Positions 34,081 through 44,702 of a DNA stretch of 64,000 nt are shown piece after piece. Numbering within the stretch: the first letter of the stretch is position 1; every line of letters begins with the position of its first letter. A program made the translations under genes and the position numbers. Below the pieces are notes generated by a model. That model ran no database searches. It worked only from the letters and a program-made list of their open reading frames with translations, and was not told the DNA's origin. Source of the DNA: Typhlomys cinereus (taxonomy: Eukaryota > Chordata > Mammalia > Rodentia > Platacanthomyidae); contig JALPQD010000302.1 in assembly GCA_023101885.1 (NCBI GenBank), forward strand, positions 213,956 to 277,955, in the 5' to 3' direction.

Positions 34081-34859
34081 GTCTACAGGTACTACGGAGT
34101 AGTCCACAAAATTGGTCAAAAACTGTTGGCCCCATGTAATGTGTTGTAATGTGTAGCGTGATTTGCAACATTTAATATGCTATTCTATCTAGTCAGTACT
34201 GACTGCTGCATGCATTGAGGACCCAGGATATCAAATATCCCTTGAAGTATTCCTACTTGTCCAAGTAACCATTACTATGGCAGCCTTCTGAATGGCTGGC
34301 CTCAGATTTCCCAGTGTTGTGTTTTTTCTTTAATCATTACAACTACTTCTTGGAAATTCTAAGCACGAAAGGACCTGGGGGAATGATAAATAGAGCTAAG
34401 GAGACAGATTTCAAGCACCAAGTCAGTAAAGATTTAATGTAGTGGGTTCTGAGCACGTCCTACTCCCCAGGGCTGAGGGCTTCTCCCCTGCTATCTCATC
34501 TCCATGACATGATCGTGTCTACACAGTAAAACGGGTTGAAAATGAGATGTTTTGGAGTGGATCAGCCTTCGGAGAGCAATTTCCCGATGCTGTAATTCTT
34601 ATTAAGTGGGGGAATACAACAGTTAGAAGGTCCCTGATGTGCAACTGGTTGAGTTTTTGTTTCTAATTCAATCACCAAGTACAAATGGGGATTAGCAAAG
34701 AGAATTATTATTTCATTTGCATCTTTCCTAGTTAATAAACACATTTTTATTTCAATTTCTTATGACTCTAAAGATGGAATAGTAAGATTTATTCCTTCTG
34801 TCTGGTTGCAGATTTGTTAAAGGCAGTCTATTACTGGGTAGAATTAGTTTTTAGAAGAG
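34081..34859. other. Unassigned sequence
   Basis: Complex sequence without long frames; no repeat named. Confidence 0.35.
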
Positions 34860-35395
34860 GGTAATTCTCTTTATTTTCATTTTTTCTTTTTTACTACAAT
34901 GCGTACCAGATGTTAGCAAGACTTTCAGAAAGCTGCAGGTTTCAGTGAGCCTGCAACCAGACTGCATTGTGCATCACGCAAGACACCTATGCAGTGTTTG
35001 AGAGCAGATGATCAGCTCCTGTTTTCCAACACTCTAATCAAATATCAAACCTACACACTAGGTTTTGTAATGTACACGTAGGATGGGTTTTAAATAGAAA
35101 GACTGCTTTGTTTCTGCGTGGAAATGGACTTTGCCAAGGAACTTGCTCCCACACAGCCACAAGGCGGCGCTCAAGTATCAAATTAAAAATTAACAGGCTT
35201 TAATAGCCTGCACGGTGTTGTTTTTGGCAACGCGTTAAAGCAATATTTGTTTTTATGTGGAAGCAAAGTGATTTGTAAACCTTTGCCCAAATTAATATCA
35301 CTCCGGGGAACTTATGCTGCTATGCTGGTATACATCAGTGTATTTAAATAAATATGATAATGTAGGCATCATCTCTTTATACCCGGAACCAGATG
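34860..35395. promoter_or_regulatory. Candidate conserved non-coding element
   Basis: Repeat-free sequence with retained CpGs and AT-rich cores (ggcggcgctcaagtatc, aaaaattaacaggctttaat, gcaacgcgttaaag, tatcactccggggaac, taatgccttctt at the right edge). This mixture is typical of vertebrate conserved enhancers. It adjoins a CpG-rich block. Confidence 0.3.
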
Positions 35396-35885
35396 GATCT
35401 TCCCAACACGCCAGTGAGATCATGCTATTCCCTGACTCACAGCCGCGTTAATGCCTTCTTTTCTCTTTGAGGGTCGGCTCGGCTTGGAGGGTCCTCTGGC
35501 TCCCACGCCCCATCTCTGGCAGCTGTCCAAGCGCCTTGCTGCTGTGGCCACGCTGGCTTCTCCAGGTCCTAGCGTGGGTTCTTTCCCTCCTCTGGGAATG
35601 GGAGGGGTGGCTTAGCATTTCCAGTCTACGCTGTTGCGGGTCCAGATTTGTGCCTGCTCATCTCGGTCACGTCTTTCCGAGCGCAGGTTCAAGGGCACCC
35701 TCCAGAGTGTTGCCTCCTGCCGACTGGATGTCAAGTGTCGAGCGGCCTGCCCTGCCTATACGGGGCCTGCACCTTGTCCTCTGTCCTTTTTTTCTATTCA
35801 TCACGAGCCGTCACGCTCACCAGGACTTTCCCATTTATTAGCTGGCTTCGATATTTGAATACACATTGTAGCATGAGCTTCGTTT
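35396..35885. promoter_or_regulatory. CpG-rich block, possible orphan CpG island
   Basis: About 22 CpGs fall between 35463 and 35880 by my count, in a window where CpG is otherwise rare; observed/expected is near 0.6-0.7 by hand estimate. GC is raised to the mid-50s percent. A 124-codon frame (35467-35841) crosses it but has no start context or domain. It could be a CpG-island promoter or enhancer, or an unrecognised GC-rich insertion. Confidence 0.35.
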
Positions 35886-35895
35886 AATCGCTGAA

Positions 35896-35970
35896 GTACC
35901 CACAGTGTTTGGCACAATTCCTGGCACAAAGTATGTGGGCAGGAAATGTTTGCTGAACAAAGGAATCTCA
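35896..35970 (+). mobile_element. MIR/L2-like 3' end fragment
   Basis: The phrase gtttggcacaattcctggca followed by gtatgtgggcaggaaatgt and ttgctgaacaaaggaat corresponds to the shared MIR/L2 tail. Confidence 0.55.
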
Positions 35971-36044
35971 TAATTAGAATTTATAGAACATGGCTGGGTC
36001 CTATGGATCCTTAGCATACCAGATGCAGAAGCAAAGTTTAAAAA

Positions 36045-36243
36045 TTACTCTTCAGGGTTGCCTAGACAGGTCGGTGCATAAAAGCTCTTGCTATTCAAAC
36101 AGAAGACCCAGATAAGAGAGTCTCTAAAAGGTTGTGAGCTAGTTAACTCAGCATGCACAGCAGAAAAACAAGAGACACTGACTAAAAAGGTGTAAGCCAA
36201 GGGCTGATATCCAGGACTGTCTCTTTTGACCTCCACATGCACA

Positions 36244-36279
<36 letters not shown>

Positions 36280-36290
36280 ATCACACATCA
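36045..36290 (+). mobile_element. B2-superfamily SINE, old, with CA tail
   Basis: It begins gcctagacaggtcggtgcata (degenerate tRNA head), passes ttttgacctccacatgcaca and ends in the CA repeat at 36243-36273. The minus-strand Cys-Val ORF is the translated tail. Confidence 0.65.
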
Positions 36291-36386
36291 CACATAACAT
36301 GTATTCATTATACATAAATCACAAACACATCACACACATACAAACCACACACGTCTTTCTCACATTTATACCACACATATGCACAT

Positions 36387-36390
<4 letters not shown>

Positions 36391-36430
<40 letters not shown>
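36391..36430. repeat. CA microsatellite
   Basis: A pure CA repeat following a broader CA-rich and CATA-rich stretch (36290-36390), probably spread from the neighbouring SINE tail. Confidence 0.9.
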
Positions 36431-36434
<4 letters not shown>

Positions 36435-36444
36435 CCAGTTTTCC

Positions 36445-36532
36445 TAGAGATCACAGTGGTAGAATATTTGCCTATTATCTGGAAGACCCTGTGTTGGATC
36501 CCCAGCATTGGAAAACAAACAAACAAACAAAA
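36445..36532 (+). mobile_element. ID-like SINE
   Basis: It contains atcacagtggtagaatattt, gcctattatctggaagaccc, tgtgttggatccccagcatt and an AAAC-repeat tail. This matches the tRNA-Ala/BC1-derived ID SINE of rodents. Confidence 0.75.
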
Positions 36533-36569
36533 AACTTCCAGCAGTACAATCACACAGTAAAGTTTACAG

Positions 36570-36655
36570 CAATGAGTGCGTGGCCCAGTGTAAGGGTACT
36601 TGCCCAGCATTGTTTAAGGCCCCAGACTCTATCCCTAACACGGTAAAAAGAAATA
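36570..36655 (+). mobile_element. ID-like SINE, second copy
   Basis: It has gtgcgtggcccagtgtaagg, gtacttgcccagcattgttt, aaggccccagactctatccc and an A-rich tail. It is more diverged than the copy 40 bp upstream. Confidence 0.65.
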
Positions 36656-37807
36656 AAAACAGTTGCCATCTCAATAATCTTTGCTCATAGCTTCAAGGAT
36701 ATTTCCCCGACTCCCAAAAATGTCTAAACCATTCTAGCCGCTCACACAAAGAAGGAGCAAGCATTAGACAATGAAATGTGAAGGCCATCAGAACAAATGA
36801 ATAGTAGCATTATAAAGTTAAGAATAAGCAAGATGTGCCAACCTAAGTACTGTTGCCTGCATTATTTGAAGCATGAGGATGCAAGCTTGATTTTGAGAAG
36901 CAATTGGTCCTGATGTCTGATGGGGGCTCCCTAGCAACACATTTTGGAGCTGTGGATTATTTCTCAGGGACCCCACCTGACAGACAAAGCTGCATGTCTG
37001 GTAGCCAGTGGCTCGCAGGAAGCTGTCACCCTTTGTGCTGTCTTCAAGGATTCCCTCATGCCATCCTTCCTCCAAGAAGTCACTGGCTTAGTCAGGTAGC
37101 AGTCCTCCCTCCCCATGACTGTTTCCACGCTGATGAAGATACAGAAAACACCCCATCCCCACAACTACACTCCAAAGTCTGCTTAGACTGTGGTTCTGCC
37201 ACACTTACTATTTCATTAGAGTATGTTTTATTTTTTATTTGGATTTTGTAAGATGTTTCGTTGCTCATTTTCACTTTTTTCCCAGGAACCTTTTCCAAAG
37301 TGGTAGATTTATTTATTAAGAAAATAAATACTTGCTCCTGGAAATGTAGCCATGGAAGGTTCCCGCAGGAGCTGTTAATATATTGATCCTTTCCCAGGAA
37401 GCAAGCAGGCATACTGTGCAGCACGCCATTCCCAAAACCACACTCTCATTTTGTAAAATTTACAGCGGCGAAGGAAGTCAATGTTTATATAAATTTTGCT
37501 GAGTACTCTCCAGGATCACTTTGTCAAGATGTGGTATTGAAATGTTCTTGTATTTCTGGGAGAGTTGGGAAAAGCAGCTGTAACTGGAAAGAAGGTGAAC
37601 TCTCCACAGGGAGCATGTATCCCCAGATACTATACCATTAGTTAGGAAGGGCGCAATAAGAGCTTCTTCAGCTTAGATGTTTCCAACTTTAACCCAGGTT
37701 AGATGGTTCATGACAGTGCCCAAAGACACACATTGTTTCTGAGTGACATTAATCATGTGTCAGTTATATATTTTGAAGGAAGATAGTCACGATTTAACAC
37801 GGTGTCA
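36656..37807. other. Unassigned sequence
   Basis: Overlapping open frames of 85-115 codons at 36818-37424 lie on both strands, with no domains and no consistent codon pattern. No named repeat. Confidence 0.35.
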
Positions 37808-37900
37808 CAAATCCAGGTAAGGTGTCACATGTCTATAATCCCAGCACTTTGAAGGCTGAGCCAGTATCACAAGTTCAAAGCCAGCCTGCACTTCAACTCC
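37808..37900 (+). mobile_element. B1 SINE, truncated
   Basis: The phrase gtgtcacatgtctataatcc followed by cagcactttgaaggctgag and caaagccagcctgcac is the 5' half of B1. Confidence 0.8.
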
Positions 37901-38106
37901 AGACTTGACCCCCAAAGACTGTGATGTATTGATAGATCTTATCACTTCAGAAGTTGGTGTTACTTTTAGTTCCAGGTTGTTAAAAAAAACTTACTCATGA
38001 TACTTGCTAAAGACAGTGAGGCAGTCATTATTCAAAATAGAATGTGTGGAGACCTAGAGATCTCTGAAATGGTCTTGCCCAGAGTGGGAGACATTGGGAT
38101 CCAACC

Positions 38107-38116
38107 CAAGTGAGGT

Positions 38117-38156
<40 letters not shown>

Positions 38157-38389
38157 GGGGGGGCACATGTATCCCTATGGAGCACCAAGGGTGACTTTAG
38201 AACTCATCCTGGATTGCTTCTAGCTCCTCCTTGCTTAGTTCTAGATTTCCCAGGCTCCACTCACCAGAGCCAGAAGTTCAGGCCGCTGCCATTTCCACTA
38301 GGAGTTTGTACATGGGACCTGGGACCTGAACTCAGGACCTTCTGCTTTTGAGACAGAATCTTCATCCCTGAGACATCTCTCCAGCTCAG
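38107..38389 (-). mobile_element. B2-superfamily SINE, older subfamily
   Basis: TG tail at about 38120-38154 followed by a G run to 38163, then cctatggagcaccaagggtg, aactcatcctggattgc and the head, acatctctccagctc. Same structure as 10328-10678. Confidence 0.85.
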
Positions 38390-38412
38390 TTTTTTTTTTT
38401 TTTTTTTTTTTT
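38390..38412. repeat. Poly-T tract
   Basis: About 23 T on the plus strand directly after a SINE head. It may be the poly(A) of a minus-strand retrotransposed insertion that begins here. Confidence 0.85.
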
Positions 38413-39520
38413 CAGAACTTGAAATATATCACTTCTTCTTCCCTTGTAGCCTGGAGGATTTTTTGGCCCTGGTGTCTGCCCGGCATCTGCTGTTTTTCTA
38501 ATGGAGTGGCTCTAAAATGTGGCTTGCTGCTTTTCTTTTTTGCAGATTTAAAATTTTTTCTTTGTCCTTTGCCTCCTGCAGTTGACTGCACCATGTCATG
38601 GTGAGGTTCTTGTCCAGTCATGCCTATTTGGGGGCTCTGTAGGCCCCCGTACTTGGGCATCTTTGTCTTCTGTAAGACCAGTCAAGTTTTCGCTCTTATT
38701 TCATTGAACAGTTTTCTTCCATCCTTATCCTGTATGTCCTTCCTGTTGGGAATGCTGATGATACAGATCTTTGACCTTTTAATGATGTCCCAGTGATTAA
38801 AAACTGCCCTCACTACTTCTTAATCTTTCTTTTCTTGTCTAATATGTCCTTGGTAGTTTCATCTGATTTTTAAAAATCTGACTTATTATACTGTACCAAG
38901 ATTTCTGGTTGGCTCTCTTAAAAATGTTGTATACATGAGTATAATAACTTCATAGTATTTTCAGCTCTTGGTCCCAAATCCCATCCCCCTTTCCTCTTAC
39001 AACTTCATCTCCCCTGCCAGACTCCCTCGTATTTTCAAATCTTTTTGCTTGTCTAGCCCACTGTGTTTCATCTAGTCTGTGATAACTTATGCCTGACCTG
39101 AATCATGTTCCAGTAAGCATTTTAGATCAGTGGGCACACCACTGAAAAAAGCATTGTCTTTTGCTTCCCCATCAGTATTAGTTCTCATCCATCAGTCTCT
39201 CAGAGAAGTGTGGAGCTTCCTGAGCTCTTTCTGATATGGGGTGATGTTGATAAGACGATTCCCATGTATTTCTTGTGTAAGTTTACATATCTGCCATGGA
39301 ATCTTATGTATCACAACCATGTCATGTCCAGGAGATAATGTGTGGCCCACCACCTTCCCACTTTAGGCTTTAACAATCCTGCTGCTCCCTCTTCTGTGAT
39401 GTTTCCTCGGTCTTGGGGTGGGGTTAGGTAAGACTTTCTGGTTTGTTCTTTTGTACAACTATCTTTTTAATGAATTTCTCATATATATGTGTGTGTACAT
39501 ATATATATGTCTCTTACATT
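38413..39520 (-). mobile_element. L1-derived sequence (possible ORF1 relict, then Lx-like 3' UTR)
   Basis: Minus-strand translation of 38413-38660 includes GQKILQATREEEVIYFK, which resembles the ORF1 segment KILKATREKKQVTYKG. The section 38930-39425 repeats the 27.1-27.65 kb L1 3' UTR blocks (gtctgtgataacttatgcct, accactgaaaaaagcatt, cttcctgagctctttctgat). The order of an ORF1 piece beside a 3' UTR means two fragments or a rearranged copy. Confidence 0.45.
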
Positions 39521-40250
39521 GTTTTCCTAATTTTATTCGTTCTTATTTTGCTTTAAAAACCTTTCTTTTGAATTCCTTATCAGGCATTTTATCCCCTTGG
39601 ACTCTGTTACCATGAAGTTATGATCTTTAGGAGGCGTCCGTGTGTTTCCATGTTTCCTGTGTCCCCTTGTAAGGATTTGCAAATCTGGCACAATGGGTAT
39701 CTCTATCTTTTTGTGGGATGGCCATCATTGCTAGTTGCTTTTTTCCCCCTGAAGATGTGTCATGGTTTGTTAAGCACCTTTAAGTGTTTTTCCTGGGCCA
39801 CAGTGGAATTTCCTTGACATGCAAATTTTGATGCAGGGAGTACAGGATCAGAGTCAAAGAGATTCATAGGCCTGTGGGTTTTGAAGGAGTGTAGACACTC
39901 TTGGGGGGTAGAGTGTAGAGAGCAGGGTGTGCACACTGTGGCACTCCCCCAGTACAAGTAGGGGGCCCCTTTCAGATGATGGAGAAAATTATTGGTATCA
40001 ACTCTGTTACTTGAAAGAATCACATGCTGGCTGCTCCAGCTGTGGTGAGGCCCTGAGACACTTACTCTCTGATTAGACATGGGTATGGGTGCAGATGCTG
40101 CACTGGGCAGCGCAGAGAGGGCAGGAATCACATCACACACTCTGCGAAGCTCCCGGCTGGTTTTGTTAGCTCCCCCCACTGGGCTGGGGGCGATTTGCAT
40201 GTCCTGCGTAGGGCCCAGCAGTTCATAATTACTTACTCTCTGTTCTTTGA
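39521..40250 (-). mobile_element. Possible L1 5' region with a 146-codon open frame
   Basis: The block 39520-39800 (gaattccttatcaggcattt, accatgaagttatgatcttt, gtgggatggccatcattgct) resembles the L1 5' UTR/ORF1 junction read in reverse. The frame at 39760-40200 (minus) is uninterrupted for 146 codons, Ser/Pro/His-rich, with no domain I know. I think it is L1 5' UTR, not a gene. Confidence 0.35.
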
Positions 40251-40959
40251 CTAGTTGGGATTCTCCGTTTTAAACACCTTCCATCAAAAAAGGAAGCTTC
40301 TCGGTTGAGAGTAGAGAGCTGAACTAATCTGAGTCTAATAAATATTTAGATGGCAACTTGAGATCATGTCCATATAACTAAACAATAGTAGTTTGTATCC
40401 CTTTAGGGCTTGTGATCTCTTCATCTTTAGGTTTATAATATGGCTTACAATACAAGACATGAGTTCCCTACTGCATATCTAATAAAGAGTCTTAACTCCA
40501 ATCCAAAATAAGGTTGTTACTTAATAACAATCGTGCTACTTTTGTACCAGTGATTACATTGATAGTTGTTACTGTAATTCACAGGATTCCTTGTTGGATA
40601 AGACTGTTGATTGATTTTCTCTCCCAGAAACCTGCAAAGCACCTTCAGGTATAATGAAAACAGCACACAGGGAAGAAACTTCCAGATCAGTTCATAGTTG
40701 CTATCTCCATGTTCTGCGTTCCGTACGTGTGGTGTCTTCAGCGACAGGATGGTACTGACAAGTTCTGGAGAGTAGCCAAGAGCAATAGCAAATAATTATA
40801 TTGTTTTGGGTGTCTTTGATATCTCCTTCAATAGCAGCTTATCGGGAGATACCACGTATCTAACACTGGGAATATTGTTTAATCACGACAGCTTCTGAGA
40901 GAAGCATCTCAAGACAGGTTCTTTTATTATTTTCCCTTCTGCATTCCACTTGGATTTTT
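40251..40959. other. Unassigned sequence
   Basis: AT-rich, no long frame and no named repeat. Confidence 0.35.
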
Positions 40960-41062
40960 TTTTTTTTGAGGTAAGATCACACTCTGTTATGCAAGCTGGC
41001 CCCAGATTCATTGTTTTCCTCCTTTGGGCTTCTAAATTCAGGAACTGACAGGCATGATCCAC
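40960..41062 (-). mobile_element. B1-like SINE, old
   Basis: Poly-T, then gaggtaagatcacactctg, gcaagctggccccagattca, cctcctttgggcttctaaat, and aactgacaggcatgatccac, the reversed order of B1. Confidence 0.55.
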
Positions 41063-41300
41063 TGTAGCAGTCTCAGGGACCCACGGAGACCCTTGGGGGT
41101 GGGGATCAGCAGGCGCAGAGTCAACGACACAGACTCCGGAAGTCAGGAGAGTGGCACAGCAGGCTCGTTTATTGTAAATATCCAGGTTGGTCCTCTCAGC
41201 CAGAAGGTTTAAGGTTGGCACCAGGCGCAACTGCAGGTTCTAGCTTGGGGAAGTTGCATTCGTGCATGAGGCCCATACAGACAATACAGGCCTGCCTGCT
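41063..41300 (-). mobile_element. Retroviral LTR fragment (R-U5-like), probable
   Basis: Read on the minus strand, an AATAAACGAGCC polyadenylation region near 41165-41180 is followed by about 100 bp with a gagtctgtgtcgttgactc block and ggtccctgagactgctaca at the end. This resembles an R-U5 region of a class I or II endogenous retrovirus. No primer-binding site, gag, pol or env follows, so it is a solo or truncated LTR. Family not assigned. Confidence 0.45.
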
Positions 41301-42044
41301 CCGTTCCTCTTACAATCCACCATTATCATTCTTCTAAATGTGAACTACTAATGCTTTTATTTTTTTCTTGACATTGTTTTATTGATCTACATGAATTCTG
41401 GTGCATTCTACGTGGATGATGGTACAGTGAGAACTTTGTTAGGTTCCCTCTAGATTTTATGAGACATTTTCCATCTTTTTTAACTGTGTGGGCAAATATT
41501 TAACAAAAACCTTTCTCTCTTTGAATGAGAATTTGCCCTTTGGCTAACTGTCTAGATCAGTTCCCTTGGTAAATTGATAATGACAGAAAGACAACTATAT
41601 TTCTAGGCAGGATTGCTTGTGCAAACAAGTGACCTTTGATGGGCAAATTGCATCTGGACTAGGAGGCTATTTGGAGCTATAAATACTTGATAAGAAAGCT
41701 GTGCTTTGGGCTTCCCTAGGAGTCAGAACTCTCTTACATCTGGGCATGTGTTTTGCAGGATTCATTCCTATGCATTCTATGGGCTGCAGCTTTTAGGCCA
41801 GGGTGACATGACCTTCTTCTGCAAGCATCTGAGCTATGGATTGTTACAAGGACACCTATGGAAGGCAAATCCCAGAGTCTGTACTTTTGGAAAGCCTTGT
41901 TTTTTGTCCATTAGACAGATGCACATGTGGCTTGTAGTAGTCTTGTGAGTCTGAATTCCTAGCTAAACTCAAGAAGCTCATTAATGAATGATACAAATTT
42001 GGTGTTCTTTCCAAGTATTGCAATTGTTTTTGTGTTGTTGAATG
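41301..42044. other. Unassigned sequence
   Basis: An 80-codon open frame at 41706-41948 has no known domain. No repeat named. Confidence 0.35.
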
Positions 42045-42660
42045 AATGAAGGACCCAAGAACTTAAGATAAGAAGGGGTATATTTAGCTTACAATTGTGG
42101 TTATAGTTCCTAGACCAACTAGCAGAAGAGCTCATACCAACAACAGGAGTTGAAGAAACTGTCCACATCATATCCACAGGAATTACTGAGAAAGGGGCAA
42201 GGTTTCTTATATGCAGAATGCCTGCATGCTAACGTACCAAATATGCTGAGGTATACCAAACTGTGGGAACTGTTCTTTCCACCTTATCTCCCTCTTTAAG
42301 GAGTGGCCTCATTCACCAGGAGCTAGGTCTTCTTACATCAGTTAGAAAATTTCCTGGAGGCTTGCCCAGGGCTTGCCCTAACTACTAATTCTTTACAGCT
42401 TATGGAAACCCTGAGATTGTTCAAGGAACCTACCTCACCAGCCAGCACAGAGTCACACACAGCACATTGGCTGGAAGGAAGGGAAAGAGGCAGCTTTCCC
42501 TGTGGTCAGGAAGCTGCTAAGATGGAAAATGAAAGGTACTGTAAGGATGGCTGACTCTTCCCGGGGAAAGCTCAGTCCTGATGGACTCAGTGCAGTAACA
42601 GCTTCAGGGTAAAATATGTCCAGAGCTCAGCTCTTAATTGTCAAGCTGACATCTGTATCT
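42045..42660 (-). mobile_element. LTR related to the 3996-5925 family, interrupted by an inverted local copy
   Basis: Reversed LTR blocks include gagctcataccaacaacagg, cacatcatatccacaggaat, cccagggcttgccctaacta and ctactaattctttac, then after an interruption atgtccagagctcagctctt and aattgtcaagctgacatctg. The interruption includes 42444-42615 and is absent from the 16.5 kb relative, where ctaattctttac runs straight into the next block. Confidence 0.7.
42444..42615 (+). repeat. Inverted-duplication arm 1 (inside an LTR)
   Basis: About 171 bp whose reverse complement is at 43078-43248. I count roughly eight substitutions and one single-base indel (about 95% identity). The shared core includes ggaaggaagggaaagaggca and cttcccggggaaagctcagt. 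It sits inside an LTR that lacks this sequence elsewhere. Confidence 0.9.
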
Positions 42661-43077
42661 CACTGGCAGCCAAGGGAGCAACTGAGACACTTGAGTCTCA
42701 GACCACCTGCCTAGGGAATGCTTCTACCAACTACTATGATAACTAGGTTTTGCCACATGAATCAAGATTATCTTCCACAGGCAAGCTTAGAGGCCCTGCT
42801 CCTGGTGATTTTAGATTGTGCCCACTTGTCATTTGAGACCAACCATCACAAAGACCAAAGGATATTCATATCATGAGCTCCATGTATTACTAGGCTATCA
42901 TTCTGAAAAGCAGGGGAATTCACTGGGAGCTTGTGGTCTGTCGCAGTCAGGCCTTGGGCCCAGGAGGCTATTCTTTTGGGAGAATGTGAGGAAGTCTGGC
43001 CTTACTCTCCAGAAATACCAGCCCTTTGCCTAGGGCCAGGCAGATCTAGATGCACAGGCAAAACCCGTGAAATCTGT
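42661..43077. other. Spacer of the inverted duplication, unassigned
   Basis: Open frames of 71-84 codons have no recognisable domain. No named repeat. Confidence 0.35.
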
Positions 43078-43248
43078 CTTTACCCTGAGACTGTTAATGC
43101 CTTGAGTCCGTCAGGACTGAGCTTTCCCCGGGAAGAGTCAGCCATCCTTACATACCTTTCATTTTCCATCTTAGCAGCTTCCTGACCACAGGGAAAGCTG
43201 CCTCTTTCCCTTCCTTCCAGCCGATGTGCTGTGTCTGACTCTGTGCTG
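43078..43248 (-). repeat. Inverted-duplication arm 2 (likely source)
   Basis: Reverse complement of 42444-42615, separated from it by about 460 bp. Its flanks continue without an obvious interrupted repeat, so it is the likelier donor. Confidence 0.9.
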
Positions 43249-43679
43249 TGTGTGACATGCTCTCTGGTGCAAGTGCTAATATGGCTACTGGGAATAGTGG
43301 ACAGTCTGTGGCTAGGGAAGATTGTTTCTCAAAGGTGAATTAGGGAAACTGGGATCCTAGGAAGAAAAAAGACGCTGGTGTTTACTACAACTCTCCTAAG
43401 CTCCCAGAAGGAAAGAGGAAGATCAATTGCTATATCACCATTTAATATTTCTTGATCATCTGTGAGCTGCCAAAGGAACAAAGTCAAAGAAGAAAGAAGA
43501 CCATAAGCATGGAGAGTGGCTATGGGAAGTGCAAGTGACAATTTCAGGCAGTGAGGGGAAGAAAAAAAATGCAGCAACAGAGGCATAAATCTAGTTAATA
43601 TAAATAAGCAATCGAGACAACTCAAAAACAAAACAAAATTAGAATTCCACTATCTATATCTTCTATCTAGTATTGCTGA
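43249..43679. other. Unassigned sequence
   Basis: A 100-codon minus-strand frame (43329-43631), hydrophobic at its N-terminus, lacks any known domain; likely chance. Confidence 0.35.
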
Positions 43680-43850
43680 ATGTCTCAGACTTTCCAGTGC
43701 TTGCTTCTGTCATCTGGGGATCTTGTTAAAATGCAGGTTCTGTTCTCAGCTCTGGGAATAGACTGTAGGCTTTTGCATTTCTGAGAAGCTGCCAAGTGCT
43801 GTGGAGTTCAGAAGCAGATAGCTCATCATTTCTAGTTCTCTTCCATTTCT
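43680..43850. mobile_element. Old hAT-Charlie-type DNA transposon fragment, probable
   Basis: Contains catctggggatcttgttaaa, atgcaggttctgttctcagc and cttttgcatttctgagaagc with tgccaagtgctgtgg, the block order of common mammalian MER elements of the Charlie group. Confidence 0.5.
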
Positions 43851-44559
43851 AGTTCTTGAAGAAAGTGTCCCACAGAAACCTACATGGTGGTTGGAACGTG
43901 GCCCCATGTAGCATATGGCTAGCATCTCTCTTTGGAGGGTCTGTTCCAATGCCCAGGCAGATGGGGCAGGTGGTATGATGTTGAAATGTTTGCGTTGACA
44001 TTTTTCTTTGTGCTCACGGTGAGGTTATTACAACCTCAGCCTCCAAGCCATGGCAGCTCCCACTGGAATGAATTTACAGAGGGAGAGTAATAAGAAACAG
44101 GATGGTATGCATCCATAAGCATTTTCAAAGTGGCCCATACAAAGGATGTTTGGGAAAGTCAGTTTTTAAATGTGTACTCTGACCATGTTGGACAACCTCC
44201 CCAGACACCTAGAACACAGACCTCCTTCTGCTCACTTCTCCCCCAAAACTGGATTAGGGAAGTAATGGTTTGTTAAGCAGCAAGTTCAACAAGGTTTTAC
44301 TTGTTGACTTTTCATGGCATCGTGTTATTAAACACTGCTTCTGGCAAGCAGCCCTACTACATTCTCCACTGGCTGCTCCTTTGTATGAGAAGAAGAAAGA
44401 ACATGCTTCTCAAAATATTTCACACAAAGCACTTGAATACACAACTAAAAAGATTAATAATAAAAGTTATACAGGAGGGACACAAATTTCTAGAATTTAA
44501 GAAACACTGTAAATGGGACCTAGTTTGGAATTTATAACATAGACATAAATATGTAAAAG
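43851..44559. other. Unassigned sequence
   Basis: Short open frames only (up to 78 codons), no domains; no named repeat. Confidence 0.35.
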
Positions 44560-44702
44560 AACTGGTTTTGATGGTGCATGCCTGAAACTTTAGCACCCAG
44601 GAGGCAGAGACAGAAAGATCACAGTGAGTTCTTGGGTTGCTCAGTCTATACAGCAATGCCAGGCAGGGTTACACAGTGAAATCCTATCTCCAGAAAGAAA
44701 CA
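44560..44702 (+). mobile_element. B1 SINE, diverged
   Basis: Reads ggttttgatggtgcatgcct, gcacccaggaggcagagaca, gaaagatcacagtgagttc and gttacacagtgaaatcctat with an A-rich tail. Confidence 0.8.

Noticed and set aside
35467..35841. 124-codon ORF across the CpG-rich block
   Set aside because: Three overlapping frames are open here because of GC-rich composition. Only the CpG density seemed worth reporting.
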